From Planctomycetota bacterium (GTDB lineage Bacteria; Planctomycetota; PLA2; JAEUHO01): DNA of 29,524 bases. The notes under the pieces are model-generated. The model searched no databases, was not told where the DNA came from, and saw nothing but the letters and a program-made list of their open reading frames with translations. A program made the position numbers and the translations under genes. Positions 16,059-24,019 of the stretch are shown here, one piece after another; within the stretch, counting starts at the first letter, position 1; each line of letters opens with the position of its first letter. The stretch spans positions 1 through 29,524 of the forward strand of contig JAPKHB010000005.1 in assembly GCA_026647295.1 (NCBI GenBank), read 5' to 3'.

Positions 16059-17278
16059 GGGGTCCCTCCCTTTGGCGTCGCGCCCCGGCGGCCGGCGGCG
16101 TGCGCCAGGGCCGAGGCCATGCCGTAGATCCGGGCGAAGCCCTCGGCCTGCGCCCCGCTCCAGCCCGTCGCGCCCTCGCCGTACACGGCGACCGAGGCGT
16201 CGAAGAGCGAATAGGGGGAGCGCGTTCCCACGACCGTCGCCTGGCCGCGGAAGAGCCGCACGCGCGCCTCGCCGGTGACCCGCTGGTTCACGCTGTCCAG
16301 GAACGCCTCCAGGTCGCGCATCACCGGGTCGAAGTAGAGCCCCTCGTGGAGCAGGCTCCCGTAGCAGGACCCCGCCAGCTCGCGCCACGTGGCCTGGTGG
16401 CGGGTCTGGACGAGCTTCTCGAGTTCGCGGTGCGCCTGGATCAGGACGAGCGGCGCCGGGGCCTCGAAGGCGAGCCGGCCCTTCACCCCGAGGATGGTGT
16501 CGCCCAGGTGCAGCCCCCGGCCCACGCCGTGGGGGCGGCAGCGCGCGTTGAGCGCGCGCACGAGCGCGACCCCGTCGCAGGCCGCGCCGTCCAGCGCCAC
16601 GGGCACCCCGCGCTCGAAGGCGATCACGACCTCCTCGGGCGCGGCGACGGCCGCCTCGGGCGCCACGGTCATGGTGTACGCGGCCTCGGGGGGCACCTGC
16701 CAGGGGTCGTGGGTCTCGCGCCCGCCGATGGTGGTGCCGAAGAGCCCCTCGTTCACGCTGTAGGCGACGGTCCGGGGGTCGACGTGCACGCCCCGCTCGG
16801 CCAGCCACTCCGACTCGCGCGCCCGCGACCAGTTGAGCGCGCGGATCGGGGCGTGGATCTCGAGCCCGGGCGCGAGCGCCCGGATGGCCACGTCGAAGCG
16901 GATCTGGTCGTTGCCCGCGCCCGTCGAGCCGTGGGCCACCCCCTCGGCGCCCACCGCCTGCGCCACGGCGACCACGGCTTCGGCCTGGGCCGTGCGCTCG
17001 GCGCCGACGCAGACGGGGTAGGTGCCCCCGCGCAGGCAGTTGCCCTTGATCAGGTAGGCGACGAAGCGGTCGAAGACGGCGGCCTTGGCGTCCACGACCC
17101 GGTGCTCGCGCACCTTCAACTCCCGCGCCCGGGCGGCGATGCGCTCCAGGTCCGCAACGGAGAAGCCCCCCGTGTCGACCGTGCAGGTGACGATCTCGGC
17201 GCCGGTCTGCTCGCGCAGCCACAGCGCGCAGAAGGTGGTGTCCAGTCCGCCCGAGAAGGCCAGGACGATCGTGGGCAT
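16055..17278 (-). CDS. argG: Argininosuccinate synthase
   Basis: Encodes 407 residues, normal length. It joins citrulline and aspartate using ATP, the penultimate step of arginine synthesis. The PP-motif is AFSGGLDTT (7-15). Other family blocks are IKGNCLRGGTYPVCVGAERT, HGSTGAGNDQIRFD, APIRALNWSRARESEWL, YSVNEGLFGTTIGG and GSCYGSLLHEGLYFDP. The start is the ATG just before the PP-motif; the longer upstream frame is non-coding and crosses the tRNA. It heads a same-strand series with the P-loop NTPase (4-bp overlap), lipB and nadA. argH is not nearby. An inverted repeat 99-114 bp upstream may be its operator. Confidence 0.96.
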   Translation of the reverse strand: MPTIVLAFSGGLDTTFCALWLREQTGAEIVTCTVDTGGFSVADLERIAARARELKVREHRVVDAKAAVFDRFVAYLIKGNCLRGGTYPVCVGAERTAQAEAVVAVAQAVGAEGVAHGSTGAGNDQIRFDVAIRALAPGLEIHAPIRALNWSRARESEWLAERGVHVDPRTVAYSVNEGLFGTTIGGRETHDPWQVPPEAAYTMTVAPEAAVAAPEEVVIAFERGVPVALDGAACDGVALVRALNARCRPHGVGRGLHLGDTILGVKGRLAFEAPAPLVLIQAHRELEKLVQTRHQATWRELAGSCYGSLLHEGLYFDPVMRDLEAFLDSVNQRVTGEARVRLFRGQATVVGTRSPYSLFDASVAVYGEGATGWSGAQAEGFARIYGMASALAHAAGRRGATPKGGTP

Positions 17279-17376
17279 CGGCGCTCCCGCAGCCGGGGCC
17301 GCCGCCTCGGCGAGCCCTGCGGCCGGCGTGGGTGGGGGGGATCGAGGCGAACCGAGGATGGTAGGACCGGCCCCGG

Positions 17377-17392
17377 TTTGCGACCACGCAAA
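17377..17392. promoter_or_regulatory. Inverted repeat upstream of argG
   Basis: TTTGCG (17377-17382) and CGCAAA (17387-17392) are perfect 6-bp arms around ACCA. Next to them the minus strand reads TATTTT (17390-17395), an AT-rich island and possible -10 in otherwise very GC-rich DNA. It could be the operator of the argG operon. It does not look like a classical ArgR box. The rest of the 300-bp argG-tRNA gap (17279-17578) holds only the tRNA promoter candidate. Confidence 0.4.
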
Positions 17393-17527
17393 ATAGGCTG
17401 CCCGGGTCCCGCGGGGCGCGGGGGCGTTGGGTCCGCGCGGAGCCGGGCACCCCGGCGACCGGCGACGTGGGCCCGCCGTACCCGGCGGACGTCCGTCGCC
17501 GGAACGCCGCAGCGCGTCGCCAAAGGC

Positions 17528-17556
17528 TTGTTGGCGCCACCGCCGGCCGCTATCGT
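17528..17556 (+). promoter_or_regulatory. Candidate tRNA-Arg promoter
   Basis: TTGTTG (17528-17533), a 17-base spacer and TATCGT (17551-17556), then 22 bases to the first tRNA base. The expected start of transcription falls close to the left arm of the inverted repeat that encloses the tRNA. Confidence 0.4.
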
Positions 17557-17566
17557 TTCCCCCCTG

Positions 17567-17667
17567 CCGGCTCCGGATGCGGGCGTAGCTCAACTGGATA
17601 GAGCGTCGGACTACGGATCCGAAGGTTGAGGGTTCAAATCCTTCCGCCCGTACCACTCCGGAGCCGG
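17567..17667 (+). repeat. 11-bp inverted repeat enclosing the tRNA gene
   Basis: CCGGCTCCGGA (17567-17577) and TCCGGAGCCGG (17657-17667) are perfectly complementary. Only one base separates each arm from the tRNA ends (17578 and 17656). In the precursor RNA the arms would stack on the acceptor stem as a long extra helix. Confidence 0.8.
17579..17655 (+). tRNA. tRNA-Arg (anticodon ACG)
   Basis: A 77-base cloverleaf with encoded CCA. The acceptor GCGGGCG pairs with CGCCCGT (six Watson-Crick pairs and a G-U at position 1-72). U8-A9 follow, then the D-arm GCTC, the anticodon stem TCGGA/TCCGA with loop CTACGGA (anticodon ACG, read as ICG after deamination), and the T-arm with GGTTCAAATC. The discriminator is A. 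It decodes CGU, CGC and CGA, the main arginine codons of such a genome. Confidence 0.95.
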
Positions 17668-17705
17668 GCCGGTGGCGCGCGGGGAGGCGGGGAGGCGGGT
17701 CGGCG

Positions 17706-18131
17706 ATGTCACCCTGGCTGCGCGTGCTGGTGCTGCTCGCGGTGCTGCCGGCCGCGTTCTGGTGGGGGTTCTTCATGCTGGGCGCGCTGGCCCACGCGGC
17801 CGTGGGCGGCGCGGCCGCCTGGCTGGCACTGCCCCTTTCGCTCCTGGGCGTCGGCTGGCTGGGCCGGGCCCTGTGGCGGTGGATGCGCGCCTCGGGACCG
17901 GGCCCCGGCCCCGCGGTCGGGATCGGCGCGCTGCTCGGGGGCGCGCTCGGCTTCGACCTGGGCTGCTTCGGGCCGCTCCTCTTCATGCCGGAGTCGAACC
18001 AGGGCCCCCTGCTCGGAATCCTTTTCACCGGGCCGGCCGGCGTGGTGCTCGGGGCCCTGCTCGGGGGCGTGATCGGGTGGGTGCGGCGCGCCGCGCCCGC
18101 CCCGGACCCGAACGCGAAGCCCGGGGGCTAA
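17706..18131 (+). CDS. Small multi-pass membrane protein of unknown function
   Basis: Encodes 141 residues with four or five hydrophobic segments: about 5-22, 25-50, 71-88 and 101-127. Between the last two is the loop FMPESNQGPLLGILFTGP, which looks conserved-protein-like rather than random. The tail is Pro-rich and polar. The ATG is preceded by a GGAGG about ten bases upstream. It starts 50 bp after the tRNA and precedes the exported protein gene at 18185 on the same strand. No enzymatic motif is visible. Confidence 0.65.
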   Translation: MSPWLRVLVLLAVLPAAFWWGFFMLGALAHAAVGGAAAWLALPLSLLGVGWLGRALWRWMRASGPGPGPAVGIGALLGGALGFDLGCFGPLLFMPESNQGPLLGILFTGPAGVVLGALLGGVIGWVRRAAPAPDPNAKPGG

Positions 18132-18153
18132 CGCGCGGCGCGCCCGGGCGTCC

Positions 18154-18169
18154 GGGGGGGAGTCCCCCC
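18154..18169 (+). other. G-run/C-run hairpin just ahead of a ribosome site
   Basis: Seven G (18154-18160), AGT, then six C (18164-18169) can form a tight stem immediately before the TGGAG ribosome site of the gene at 18185. It could impede or time translation of that gene. It may also simply be a GC-rich coincidence. Confidence 0.3.
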
Positions 18170-18184
18170 TCTGGAGATCCGCCC

Positions 18185-18832
18185 ATGTCTGCCGCCCGAC
18201 CCCTCCTTCCCTGCCTCCTCGTGCTCGCCCTCCTGCTGGGCGCGCCCGCCGCGCCCGTTGCCGCGGGCCCGCCCTGCATCTGCTGGGAACTCGATCCCGG
18301 CGCCGCGGGTTCCCTCGACGACCTCTCCGGCCGCACGCCCGAGTGGGTGGTCGAGCACGCGCTCGGGCGCCTGGACGGGCAGCGCCCCGCCGTGGCGCGC
18401 ATGGAGGTGTTGCGCCGCGCGCTGCTCGCGCTGGACGCGGCGCCGCGCGCGCTGGAGCGCTTCACGCGGGAACTGCTCGCGCGCGCGGTGGACGCCGCGG
18501 GGAGCCCGGGCGCGGCGGGGGCCTGGGCGTTCTTCGACGCCGGCTACGCGATGGCCGCGCTCGGCCAACTCGGGGGTGATCCCGTGCGCGATGGCTACGC
18601 CTGGGTCGCCCACGCGATCGCCCTGCGCCCCACGGACGCCCAACTCGAGCTCGCCGCGGCGCTGATCACGCTGATGCCCCGCCATCCGCGCGGCGCGGCG
18701 TTCGAGGCCCATTGGGCCCGGGCCCAGGCCGGCGCGGCGAACGACCCGCTGCTGGCCCGCAACCTGGAGCGCGTGCGCTCGCAGGGGCGCTTCCTGATCG
18801 AAGGCCGGGCGCCGCGGTCGGGCGGCGGCTAG
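18185..18832 (+). CDS. Exported protein of unknown function
   Basis: Encodes 215 residues. The signal peptide LLPCLLVLALLLGAPAAPVA is followed by AAGPPCICWELDPGAAGSLD, a Cys-x-Cys-Trp motif at the mature N-terminus. The rest is helical and Ala/Leu/Arg-rich, with TPR-like spacing (FFDAGYAMAALGQLGG, then YAWVAHAIALRPTDAQLELA). The frame extends upstream, but the signal peptide and GGAG nine bases before ATG fix the start. Its TAG stop overlaps the stop of the converging glycosyltransferase gene in a CTAG. No function is recognised. Confidence 0.7.
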   Translation: MSAARPLLPCLLVLALLLGAPAAPVAAGPPCICWELDPGAAGSLDDLSGRTPEWVVEHALGRLDGQRPAVARMEVLRRALLALDAAPRALERFTRELLARAVDAAGSPGAAGAWAFFDAGYAMAALGQLGGDPVRDGYAWVAHAIALRPTDAQLELAAALITLMPRHPRGAAFEAHWARAQAGAANDPLLARNLERVRSQGRFLIEGRAPRSGGG

Positions 18833-20070
18833 CCCACGCCCGCGGGCGCCCCGCGGCCCCGGCGGGCGTGCGCCGCGGCGCGGGCGACCTCGACCGCCTC
18901 CTCGTAGCGCGCCGCCACCTGCGCCGGCCGGTGCCGCGCCGCCAGCCGCGCGGCCCCGGCGGCTCCGAGGCGCCGGGCGAGCGCCGGGTCGTCCAGCAGG
19001 CGCAGGATCCGGCCCGCCAGGTGCGCCGGGTCGCCGGGCCGGGCGAGCAGCCCCGCCTCGCCGTCTCCGACCAACTCGCGCATCAACGGCAGGTCCAGCG
19101 CCACCACCGGCGTGGCATGGGCCCAGGCCTCCAGCAGCACGATGCCGAACGACTCGTGTTCGCTGGGCAGGCACAGGCAGGCGGCGCCGGCCATCAGTTC
19201 CTGGCGCCGGGCTTCACCCACGTCGTCCAGGTCCTCGATGCGCGCGGCGAGGTGCGCCGGGAGCCGGGCCCGGTCGGCCGCAAGGCGCGGCGCCTCGACC
19301 GGGTCCCGCGCGCCGGCGAGCACCAGCCGGGCGTCGGGGCGCGCGTCCCACACGCGCGCCATGGCCTCCAGCAGCAGGGGCACGCCCTTCTGCGCCGTCT
19401 TGCGGCCGAAGTAGAGGACCCCCGCCGGGCGCGGCCACGGCCCGGGCGCGGGGGCGGGGTGTGCGCCGCAGCCCGTCACGACGACGCGCTCCGGCCGGGC
19501 CCCGTAGCCGGCCGTGAGCCGGTCGCGCTCGTGCGCGCTGTTGGCCGCCAGCGCGTCGGCCCGCGCGACCAGCGCCCGGACCGCCGCGGGCCGCCACCCG
19601 GGGGTGTCCGCGTGCATCTGCGGCGAGTAGACCAGGGGGACGCCGAGCGCGTCGCGCACGTCGGCGGCGGCGAGCGCGGGCAGGTCCCAGGCGCGCATGC
19701 TGATCAGCGCGTCGGGTCCCCAGCGCCGCACTGCCTGGATCGCGGCGCGCGTGAACGTGCGCCGGGCCTGCGCCCGGAACCAGCGCCGCAGGTAGCTGCG
19801 CCCCGGGATGGGCCCCCGCGCCCAGGCCCGGCGGCGGACCAACGCGGCGAGGTAGGGCAGCCGCTCGACGGCGAGGCCCGCGACCTCGGTGGGGCCCGCG
19901 GCGAGGGGCCGGGCCTCGAAGGGGCCGCTCGCGGGGACCACTCCGACGTCCGAGGTGAACACCCGGACCGCGTGTCCGCGCGCCATCAGGCCGTGTCCGA
20001 GGTCGTGCGCCAGCCGTTCGCAGCCCCCGAACAGGGTGCGGAAGGGGTGGACCATCAGGGCCAGGCGCAC
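18829..20070 (-). CDS. Glycosyltransferase family 4 (GT-B fold)
   Basis: Encodes 413 residues. The N-terminal acceptor domain opens MRLALMVHPFRTLFGGCERL with the Gly-Gly-x-Glu loop, followed by LARGHAV-type text. The C-terminal donor domain has VLYFGRKTAQKGVPLLLEA (218-236), RLVLAGARD and the E-x7-E motif ESFGIVLLE (Glu306 and Glu314). Such retaining enzymes use nucleotide-sugars to build polysaccharide, lipopolysaccharide or protein glycans in the cytoplasm. The sugar cannot be predicted. A lipoprotein gene ends 27 bp upstream on the same strand, so they are probably co-transcribed. No other polysaccharide genes are nearby. Confidence 0.92.
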   Translation of the reverse strand: MRLALMVHPFRTLFGGCERLAHDLGHGLMARGHAVRVFTSDVGVVPASGPFEARPLAAGPTEVAGLAVERLPYLAALVRRRAWARGPIPGRSYLRRWFRAQARRTFTRAAIQAVRRWGPDALISMRAWDLPALAAADVRDALGVPLVYSPQMHADTPGWRPAAVRALVARADALAANSAHERDRLTAGYGARPERVVVTGCGAHPAPAPGPWPRPAGVLYFGRKTAQKGVPLLLEAMARVWDARPDARLVLAGARDPVEAPRLAADRARLPAHLAARIEDLDDVGEARRQELMAGAACLCLPSEHESFGIVLLEAWAHATPVVALDLPLMRELVGDGEAGLLARPGDPAHLAGRILRLLDDPALARRLGAAGAARLAARHRPAQVAARYEEAVEVARAAAHARRGRGAPAGVG

Positions 20071-20097
20071 GGCGGGCGTCGGCCGCGGCGGAGCCGG

Positions 20098-20724
20098 TCA
20101 GCGGCCCTGGCTGGCCGCCATGTAGCGCGCCATGTACTTGCGGATCAGCGCCGCGTTCTTGCGCGCGATCTCGCTGTCCATGCCGTCGGCGAGCAGCGCG
20201 TCGCGCCGCTCCTTGAGGGCTTCGATGCTCTTCTGCATCTGCTCGCGCGAGGAGGCGGGCAGGTTGGCGAGGTTCTGCTCCAGCATCGCGATCTGCTTCT
20301 CGATCGCCTCCACGGCGATGGCGCCGCCCGCGCTCTGCGCTCCGCGGCTGAACTGCTCGGCGAGGGCCGCGTAGCGTGCGGGCTCCCACTCGTGGTGGGC
20401 GAAGATGGTGGCCGGGTCCCCGCCCTCCGACAGGCGCTTTACGACGTCGCGGTACACCTCGAGGAAGTCCTCCAGCATCTCCTCGGTGAGTTCGAACTCA
20501 TCCCCGCGCACGGCGGCGGTCGGCTCATGGGCGGCCGCCGCCGCCAACGCCTCGCGCACGGCCGCGGGCACTCCCTCCGGCAGGGCGCCGGCGGGCCCGT
20601 CCGCGCGCGGCGCGCCGCCTGCGTCCGCGCCGGGCGCGTCCGTCTTGCCGCCGTCCTTGCCTCCACACGCGGCCAGGAGGAAGAGGGCACAGACCAGGAA
20701 GGGGAGGGCGGGGCGGCGGCGCAT
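20098..20724 (-). CDS. Lipoprotein with a charged helical domain
   Basis: Encodes 208 residues from the ATG at 20722-20724 (GGAG eight bases upstream). The lipoprotein signal is FLVCALFLLAAC, cleaved before Cys, followed by a GGKDGGKTDAPGADAGG linker. From about residue 65 it is highly charged and helical: FELTEEMLEDFLEVYRDVVK, AIEKQIAMLEQNLANLP and KNAALIRKYMARYMAASQGR, probably a helical bundle or coiled coil. No catalytic motif is seen. The glycosyltransferase gene follows after 27 bp. The 282-bp stretch upstream (20725-21006), a divergent gap, shows no gene. Confidence 0.75.
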   Translation of the reverse strand: MRRRPALPFLVCALFLLAACGGKDGGKTDAPGADAGGAPRADGPAGALPEGVPAAVREALAAAAAHEPTAAVRGDEFELTEEMLEDFLEVYRDVVKRLSEGGDPATIFAHHEWEPARYAALAEQFSRGAQSAGGAIAVEAIEKQIAMLEQNLANLPASSREQMQKSIEALKERRDALLADGMDSEIARKNAALIRKYMARYMAASQGR

Positions 20725-21006
20725 GGGGGATCTCCAACGGGGGCCCGGAGTGTACCGGGCCGGGCCCGCAGCGGCGGCCGGGCCGCGCCGATGGCGCAAG
20801 AAGGTCGCGGGTTCCCCCAATTGGAGGGAGGGCTCCCGCGTCGGACGCGCCGCGCGAGGCCGAGGACGCTGAATGGGCACGCCTCGGGCGCCACGTTCAG
20901 GCGGCGTGAAGGCGCCGGGGCCCTGGGCCTTGCCGGGCGCACCCCACCGGGGCACAACGGGCGCGGACGCGTGAGGTGGGCGGCGTGGTGGGGCGGAGTC
21001 CCCGCG

Positions 21007-21804
21007 ATGCGCCACCGGTTCCTGGGTCTGCTCGTGCTCCCCTTCGTCGCGCTGGCGGCGGGGCCCGCGGAATGTTCCGCAACGGCCGAGGCACCCGCGG
21101 CCCGCCCGCCGATGCGGCCGCTCCAGGCCTTCGCCGACGCGCGGCGCACCGCCGCCGCGCTGGTCGCCCAGGTCGAGGCGGCGGGGGCCGCGCTCGAGGC
21201 GCTCAAGGAACGGGCCGCGCGGGGGGAGGTCCTGGGCCGCGAGGAGGCGCGGGAATTGGGCCGTCGCAAGGCGGAACTGTGCGCGGCGCTGGGCCGGGTC
21301 CGGAGGGAGGAGGCCCTGCTCACCCCCGCCCAGCGGGCGGCGGTCGAGCGCCGGCGCCTGGCGGCCGGCGTGTGCCCCGGGGGCGGGACGGCCTTCGGCC
21401 TGGAGGAGGACGCGGTGGTCGAGGTCGCCGCGGTGATCGAGGCCCAGGTCGCGGCCGAGGCCTGGGCCGACGCGCGGCGCGTCGTGCGCGAATGGCGGGT
21501 GCTGGCCGCGGTGGCGCCGCTGCGGGAGGCCGCGCGGCCGGCGGCGGAGCGGGTCGAGGCGCTGGCGCGCCGCGTCGAGGCGCAGGTCGAGCTCGAGGCC
21601 CTGGGGCTGCGCGTGACGGGCGTGCTCGTCGACCCCGAGGAGCCCGCGCGCAGCGTGGCCCTGGTGGACGGCCGGGTCCTGCACGAGGGCGACGGCGTGC
21701 GCCCCGGCACGCCGGCGGAACTGGCGCGCATCGAGGCCCGGCGCGTGTGGGTCCGGCTGCGCGGCGTCCTCTTCGCGCTGCCCGCCGGGCCCGGGGGCGC
21801 CTGA
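21007..21804 (+). CDS. Exported coiled-coil protein with a PilP/GspC-like C-terminal domain
   Basis: Encodes 265 residues. The signal peptide is FLGLLVLPFVALAAGPAE. Residues about 35-200 are Ala/Glu/Arg-rich helix with heptad-like spacing (AALVAQVEAAGAALEALKER, then AERVEALARRVEAQVELEAL). Residues about 200-262 read LGLRVTGVLVDPEEPARSVA, then LVDGRVLHEGDGVRPG, ARIEARRVWVRL and GVLFALP. That order of short strands around Gly-Asp-x-V is typical of PilP/GspC HR domains, which link inner-membrane and secretin parts of type IV pilus or type II secretion machines. The assignment rests on pattern, not a search. A frame extension upstream is non-coding. Confidence 0.65.
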   Translation: MRHRFLGLLVLPFVALAAGPAECSATAEAPAARPPMRPLQAFADARRTAAALVAQVEAAGAALEALKERAARGEVLGREEARELGRRKAELCAALGRVRREEALLTPAQRAAVERRRLAAGVCPGGGTAFGLEEDAVVEVAAVIEAQVAAEAWADARRVVREWRVLAAVAPLREAARPAAERVEALARRVEAQVELEALGLRVTGVLVDPEEPARSVALVDGRVLHEGDGVRPGTPAELARIEARRVWVRLRGVLFALPAGPGGA

Positions 21805-21833
21805 CCCGGGGCGCCGCTGCCGGCCGCCCGCGC

Positions 21834-21862
21834 TTGCGCGCGCGGCGGGGCGCGGATAGCGT
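21834..21862 (+). promoter_or_regulatory. Candidate promoter for the lipoprotein gene at 21897
   Basis: TTGCGC (21834-21839), a 17-base spacer and TAGCGT (21857-21862) lie in the 92-bp gap, 34 bases before the ATG. The -35 starts with TTGCG, as in the candidate at 3298, which modestly supports both. Confidence 0.35.
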
Positions 21863-21896
21863 CGGCGCGGGCTTCGGGGCGACCCGCGGAGGCACC

Positions 21897-22703
21897 ATGC
21901 GCTCGTCCCACCGGCACCCGGCGCTCGCGTTCCTGTTCCTGGCGTCGAGCCTGCTCGCGGCCTGCGGCGGCGGGGGCGGCGGGCCCGGGTCGGCGAACCA
22001 GGATCCGCCCGAGCCCCCCGACCCGGCGGCGTTCGTGCAGCAGGCGGTCACCGATTGTCTGGCCGGCGACGCCCTGGCGCTGCTCGAACTCCTGGCCGAC
22101 TTGCAGGCCACCCTCGAGGGCAACCCCGACGGGACCCAGCCCGCGATCACGCTCGACTCGGTGGACCTCGCGCAGAACTCCGCCGCGGTGAGCGTGGACC
22201 TGGACCTGGACGGCAGCACCGACCTGACCGCCTCCCTGCGCCTGGCCAACGCGGCCGGGCAGCCGGCGCTCTCGGCGCTGGACTTCGCGGCGCTGGTGCT
22301 CAACGCGAGCGGGCAGGACCTCACGTCGCTCCTCACGGGCCTTCCGGACGGCACGCGGGTGATCGTCACCTTCCAGACCCTGACCGCGCCGTCGGGCAGC
22401 GGCCAACTCGACCTCACCGTGGAGGGCGGCGTGATCGTACGCGGGAGCGGCACGGTGATCGTGACGGGCCTGGAGTGCACCACCACCTTCACCTTCCAGG
22501 ACGTGCCCGCGGCCGCGCTGCTCAACGGCGGGCTCTACCCCGAACTCGAAGCCGCCTGGTCGATCGACACCCCGGGCGGAGAGATCTCCGGGCTCCTGGT
22601 CCTGGACGGCACGAACCTCGCCGGGGTCAGCGCCACGTACCTCGGCGTGCCCTACGCCTACACGCTGGACCTGGACACCGGCGCGGTCACGCCGGTTCCG
22701 TAG
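21897..22703 (+). CDS. Beta-rich lipoprotein of unknown function
   Basis: Encodes 268 residues from the ATG with GGAGGC four bases upstream. The lipoprotein signal LAFLFLASSLLAAC is followed by six glycines and PGSANQDPPEPPDP. After a short helical part (FVQQAVTDCLAGDALALLEL) the protein is Thr/Val/Gly-rich, with alternating hydrophobic strands such as GGVIVRGSGTVIVTGLECTT, pointing to a beta barrel or sandwich. No known motif is seen. It converges on the zinc-ribbon gene with a 10-bp gap. Confidence 0.75.
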   Translation: MRSSHRHPALAFLFLASSLLAACGGGGGGPGSANQDPPEPPDPAAFVQQAVTDCLAGDALALLELLADLQATLEGNPDGTQPAITLDSVDLAQNSAAVSVDLDLDGSTDLTASLRLANAAGQPALSALDFAALVLNASGQDLTSLLTGLPDGTRVIVTFQTLTAPSGSGQLDLTVEGGVIVRGSGTVIVTGLECTTTFTFQDVPAAALLNGGLYPELEAAWSIDTPGGEISGLLVLDGTNLAGVSATYLGVPYAYTLDLDTGAVTPVP

Positions 22704-22713
22704 GTCGGGGGCG

Positions 22714-23346
22714 TCAGCCGGCGCGCCCGGCGCGCGGCGCGGGCGCGAGCGGCGTCGGATCGGCCGCCACCGCGCCGTCTTCGGGTGCGCCCGTCGCGCC
22801 GACGTCGATGCGCAGCGCGCCGCGGCGCGCCGCGGTGGGCGCGAGCAGGAGGCGCAGGCGCGCGCCCAGGTCCTCGGCGGGTCGCGCGCGCATCTGCCGC
22901 GCGAGCGCGGCGGGCAGGCGCCCGACGGGCGCCTGCTCGAAGCGCCCGTCCGCGGCGCGCCACACCGCCTGGACGCGCACGCCGCCGTCCTCCTCGCGCA
23001 CCAGCACGACGCGCCGCTCCACGCCGGCCACCAGCGCCTCGATCGCGCGCTGCACCGCCTCGTCGTCCGTGCCCTCCGGCGCGACGTCGGCGGCGAGGTA
23101 GCCCATGTCGGGGCGCGGCCAGGGCGCGTGCACGCGCACGAGCGCGCGCGGGTCGCCCTTGAGGCGGTAGTCCACCGGCACGGCGCCGTGCGGCCGTTCG
23201 GCGACCAGCGGCGCGGGGAGCACCGGGCCGCGCCGCGGCCCGGTGGGCCGCAGGTGCGCGCCGCAGGTCTTGCAGCGCAACGCCTGCCACTGGAGCGCCC
23301 GCCCGCAGGCGGTGCAGAAGCGGATGCGTTCCGGCCCGGACTCCAT
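22714..23346 (-). CDS. Zinc-ribbon protein of unknown function
   Basis: Encodes 210 residues from MESGPERIRF, the start directly ahead of the zinc ribbon; the longer upstream frame is non-coding. CTACGRALQWQALRCKTCG (about 11-29) has two Cys-x2-Cys knuckles, a rubredoxin-like zinc site. The remainder has DYRLKGDPRALVRVHAPWPR and AIEALVAGVERRVVLVREED, an alpha-beta domain with no motif I recognise. On the minus strand TACACT, eight bases before the ATG, could be a -10, giving a nearly leaderless message. The stand-alone receiver gene lies 89 bp upstream on the same strand. Confidence 0.65.
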   Translation of the reverse strand: MESGPERIRFCTACGRALQWQALRCKTCGAHLRPTGPRRGPVLPAPLVAERPHGAVPVDYRLKGDPRALVRVHAPWPRPDMGYLAADVAPEGTDDEAVQRAIEALVAGVERRVVLVREEDGGVRVQAVWRAADGRFEQAPVGRLPAALARQMRARPAEDLGARLRLLLAPTAARRGALRIDVGATGAPEDGAVAADPTPLAPAPRAGRAG

Positions 23347-23435
23347 CGGCCCCGAGTGTACGGCGGGCTCCCCCGCCGCGGGCCGCGGCCCCGACGGACG
23401 CGCGGCACCGGACCCCGACGGGCCCCCTCCGCCGC

Positions 23436-23915
23436 TCACTCGCGGGGCGCCGCCGGTACGGGCGGCGGGGGCGCGGATCGGCCCGCGCCCGCGTCCGCGG
23501 GCAGGATCTCGGCGAGCTTCGCGCGCAGCATCTCGGGGGTGAAGGGCTTTTGCAGGAAGCCCGCCCAGCCGTTGGCGCGCAGCGTCTGGGCCTGGTCGGA
23601 GTAGGGCGACCCGCTGCACAGGAGCGCGGTCACCCCGGGGTCGAGGGCGCGCATCTCGCGCAGCGCGTCCCAGCCCGTCATGTCGCCCAGCGCGTCGTCC
23701 AGCATCACGAGCGCGAGTTCCGGGCCGTGGCACCGGAACAGGGCGAGGGCCTCGGCCCCGTTCGCCGCGGACAGGACCTCGAAGCCGCACTCGGCCAGGA
23801 GCATCCCGAACACCTCGCGCACGAGGCGTTCGTCCTCGGCCAGCAGGACCTTGCCGCCGGCGGCCGGGCGGGCGGGCGCTCCGGGCGGGCGCGTGGCGTG
23901 GGTGCCTCGTTCCAT
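23436..23915 (-). CDS. Stand-alone receiver-domain protein (CheY-like)
   Basis: Encodes 159 residues. After about 20 Pro/Ala residues comes one receiver domain: KVLLAEDERLVREVFGMLLA with the acidic pair, phospho-acceptor Asp73 in MLDDALGDMTGWD, Ser in LLCSGSPYSD and Lys123 in LQKPFTPEML. The usual Pro after the acceptor Asp is Gly. The tail is Pro/Ala-rich, with no DNA-binding or output domain, so it would act through protein contacts. No cognate kinase is adjacent, and the kinase at 4692 has its own regulator. Confidence 0.88.
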   Translation of the reverse strand: MERGTHATRPPGAPARPAAGGKVLLAEDERLVREVFGMLLAECGFEVLSAANGAEALALFRCHGPELALVMLDDALGDMTGWDALREMRALDPGVTALLCSGSPYSDQAQTLRANGWAGFLQKPFTPEMLRAKLAEILPADAGAGRSAPPPPVPAAPRE

Positions 23916-24019
23916 GGGTCTACCCTTTCGACCGGCCCCGGCCGCCACCTTACCCTGGGGGCGTCCGCGGGCGCCAGCGGTCGATTCGGGCGCGGCGCCC
24001 CGCGCGGGAGTCCGTGTCC

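Noticed and set aside
17567..17667. tRNA as an integration (att) site
   Set aside because: The flanking repeats are inverted, not direct, and no integrase or foreign-looking genes are nearby.
17279..18028. Upstream extension of the argG frame (250 codons), including sequence across the tRNA
   Set aside because: It reads through the tRNA in antisense and no homology-like text appears until the MPTIVLAFSGG start.
20439..23408. Minus-strand frame of 989 codons spanning several genes
   Set aside because: It crosses three genes that have signal peptides or motifs in other frames, and its own sequence is Arg/Ala/Pro/Ser-rich without structure.
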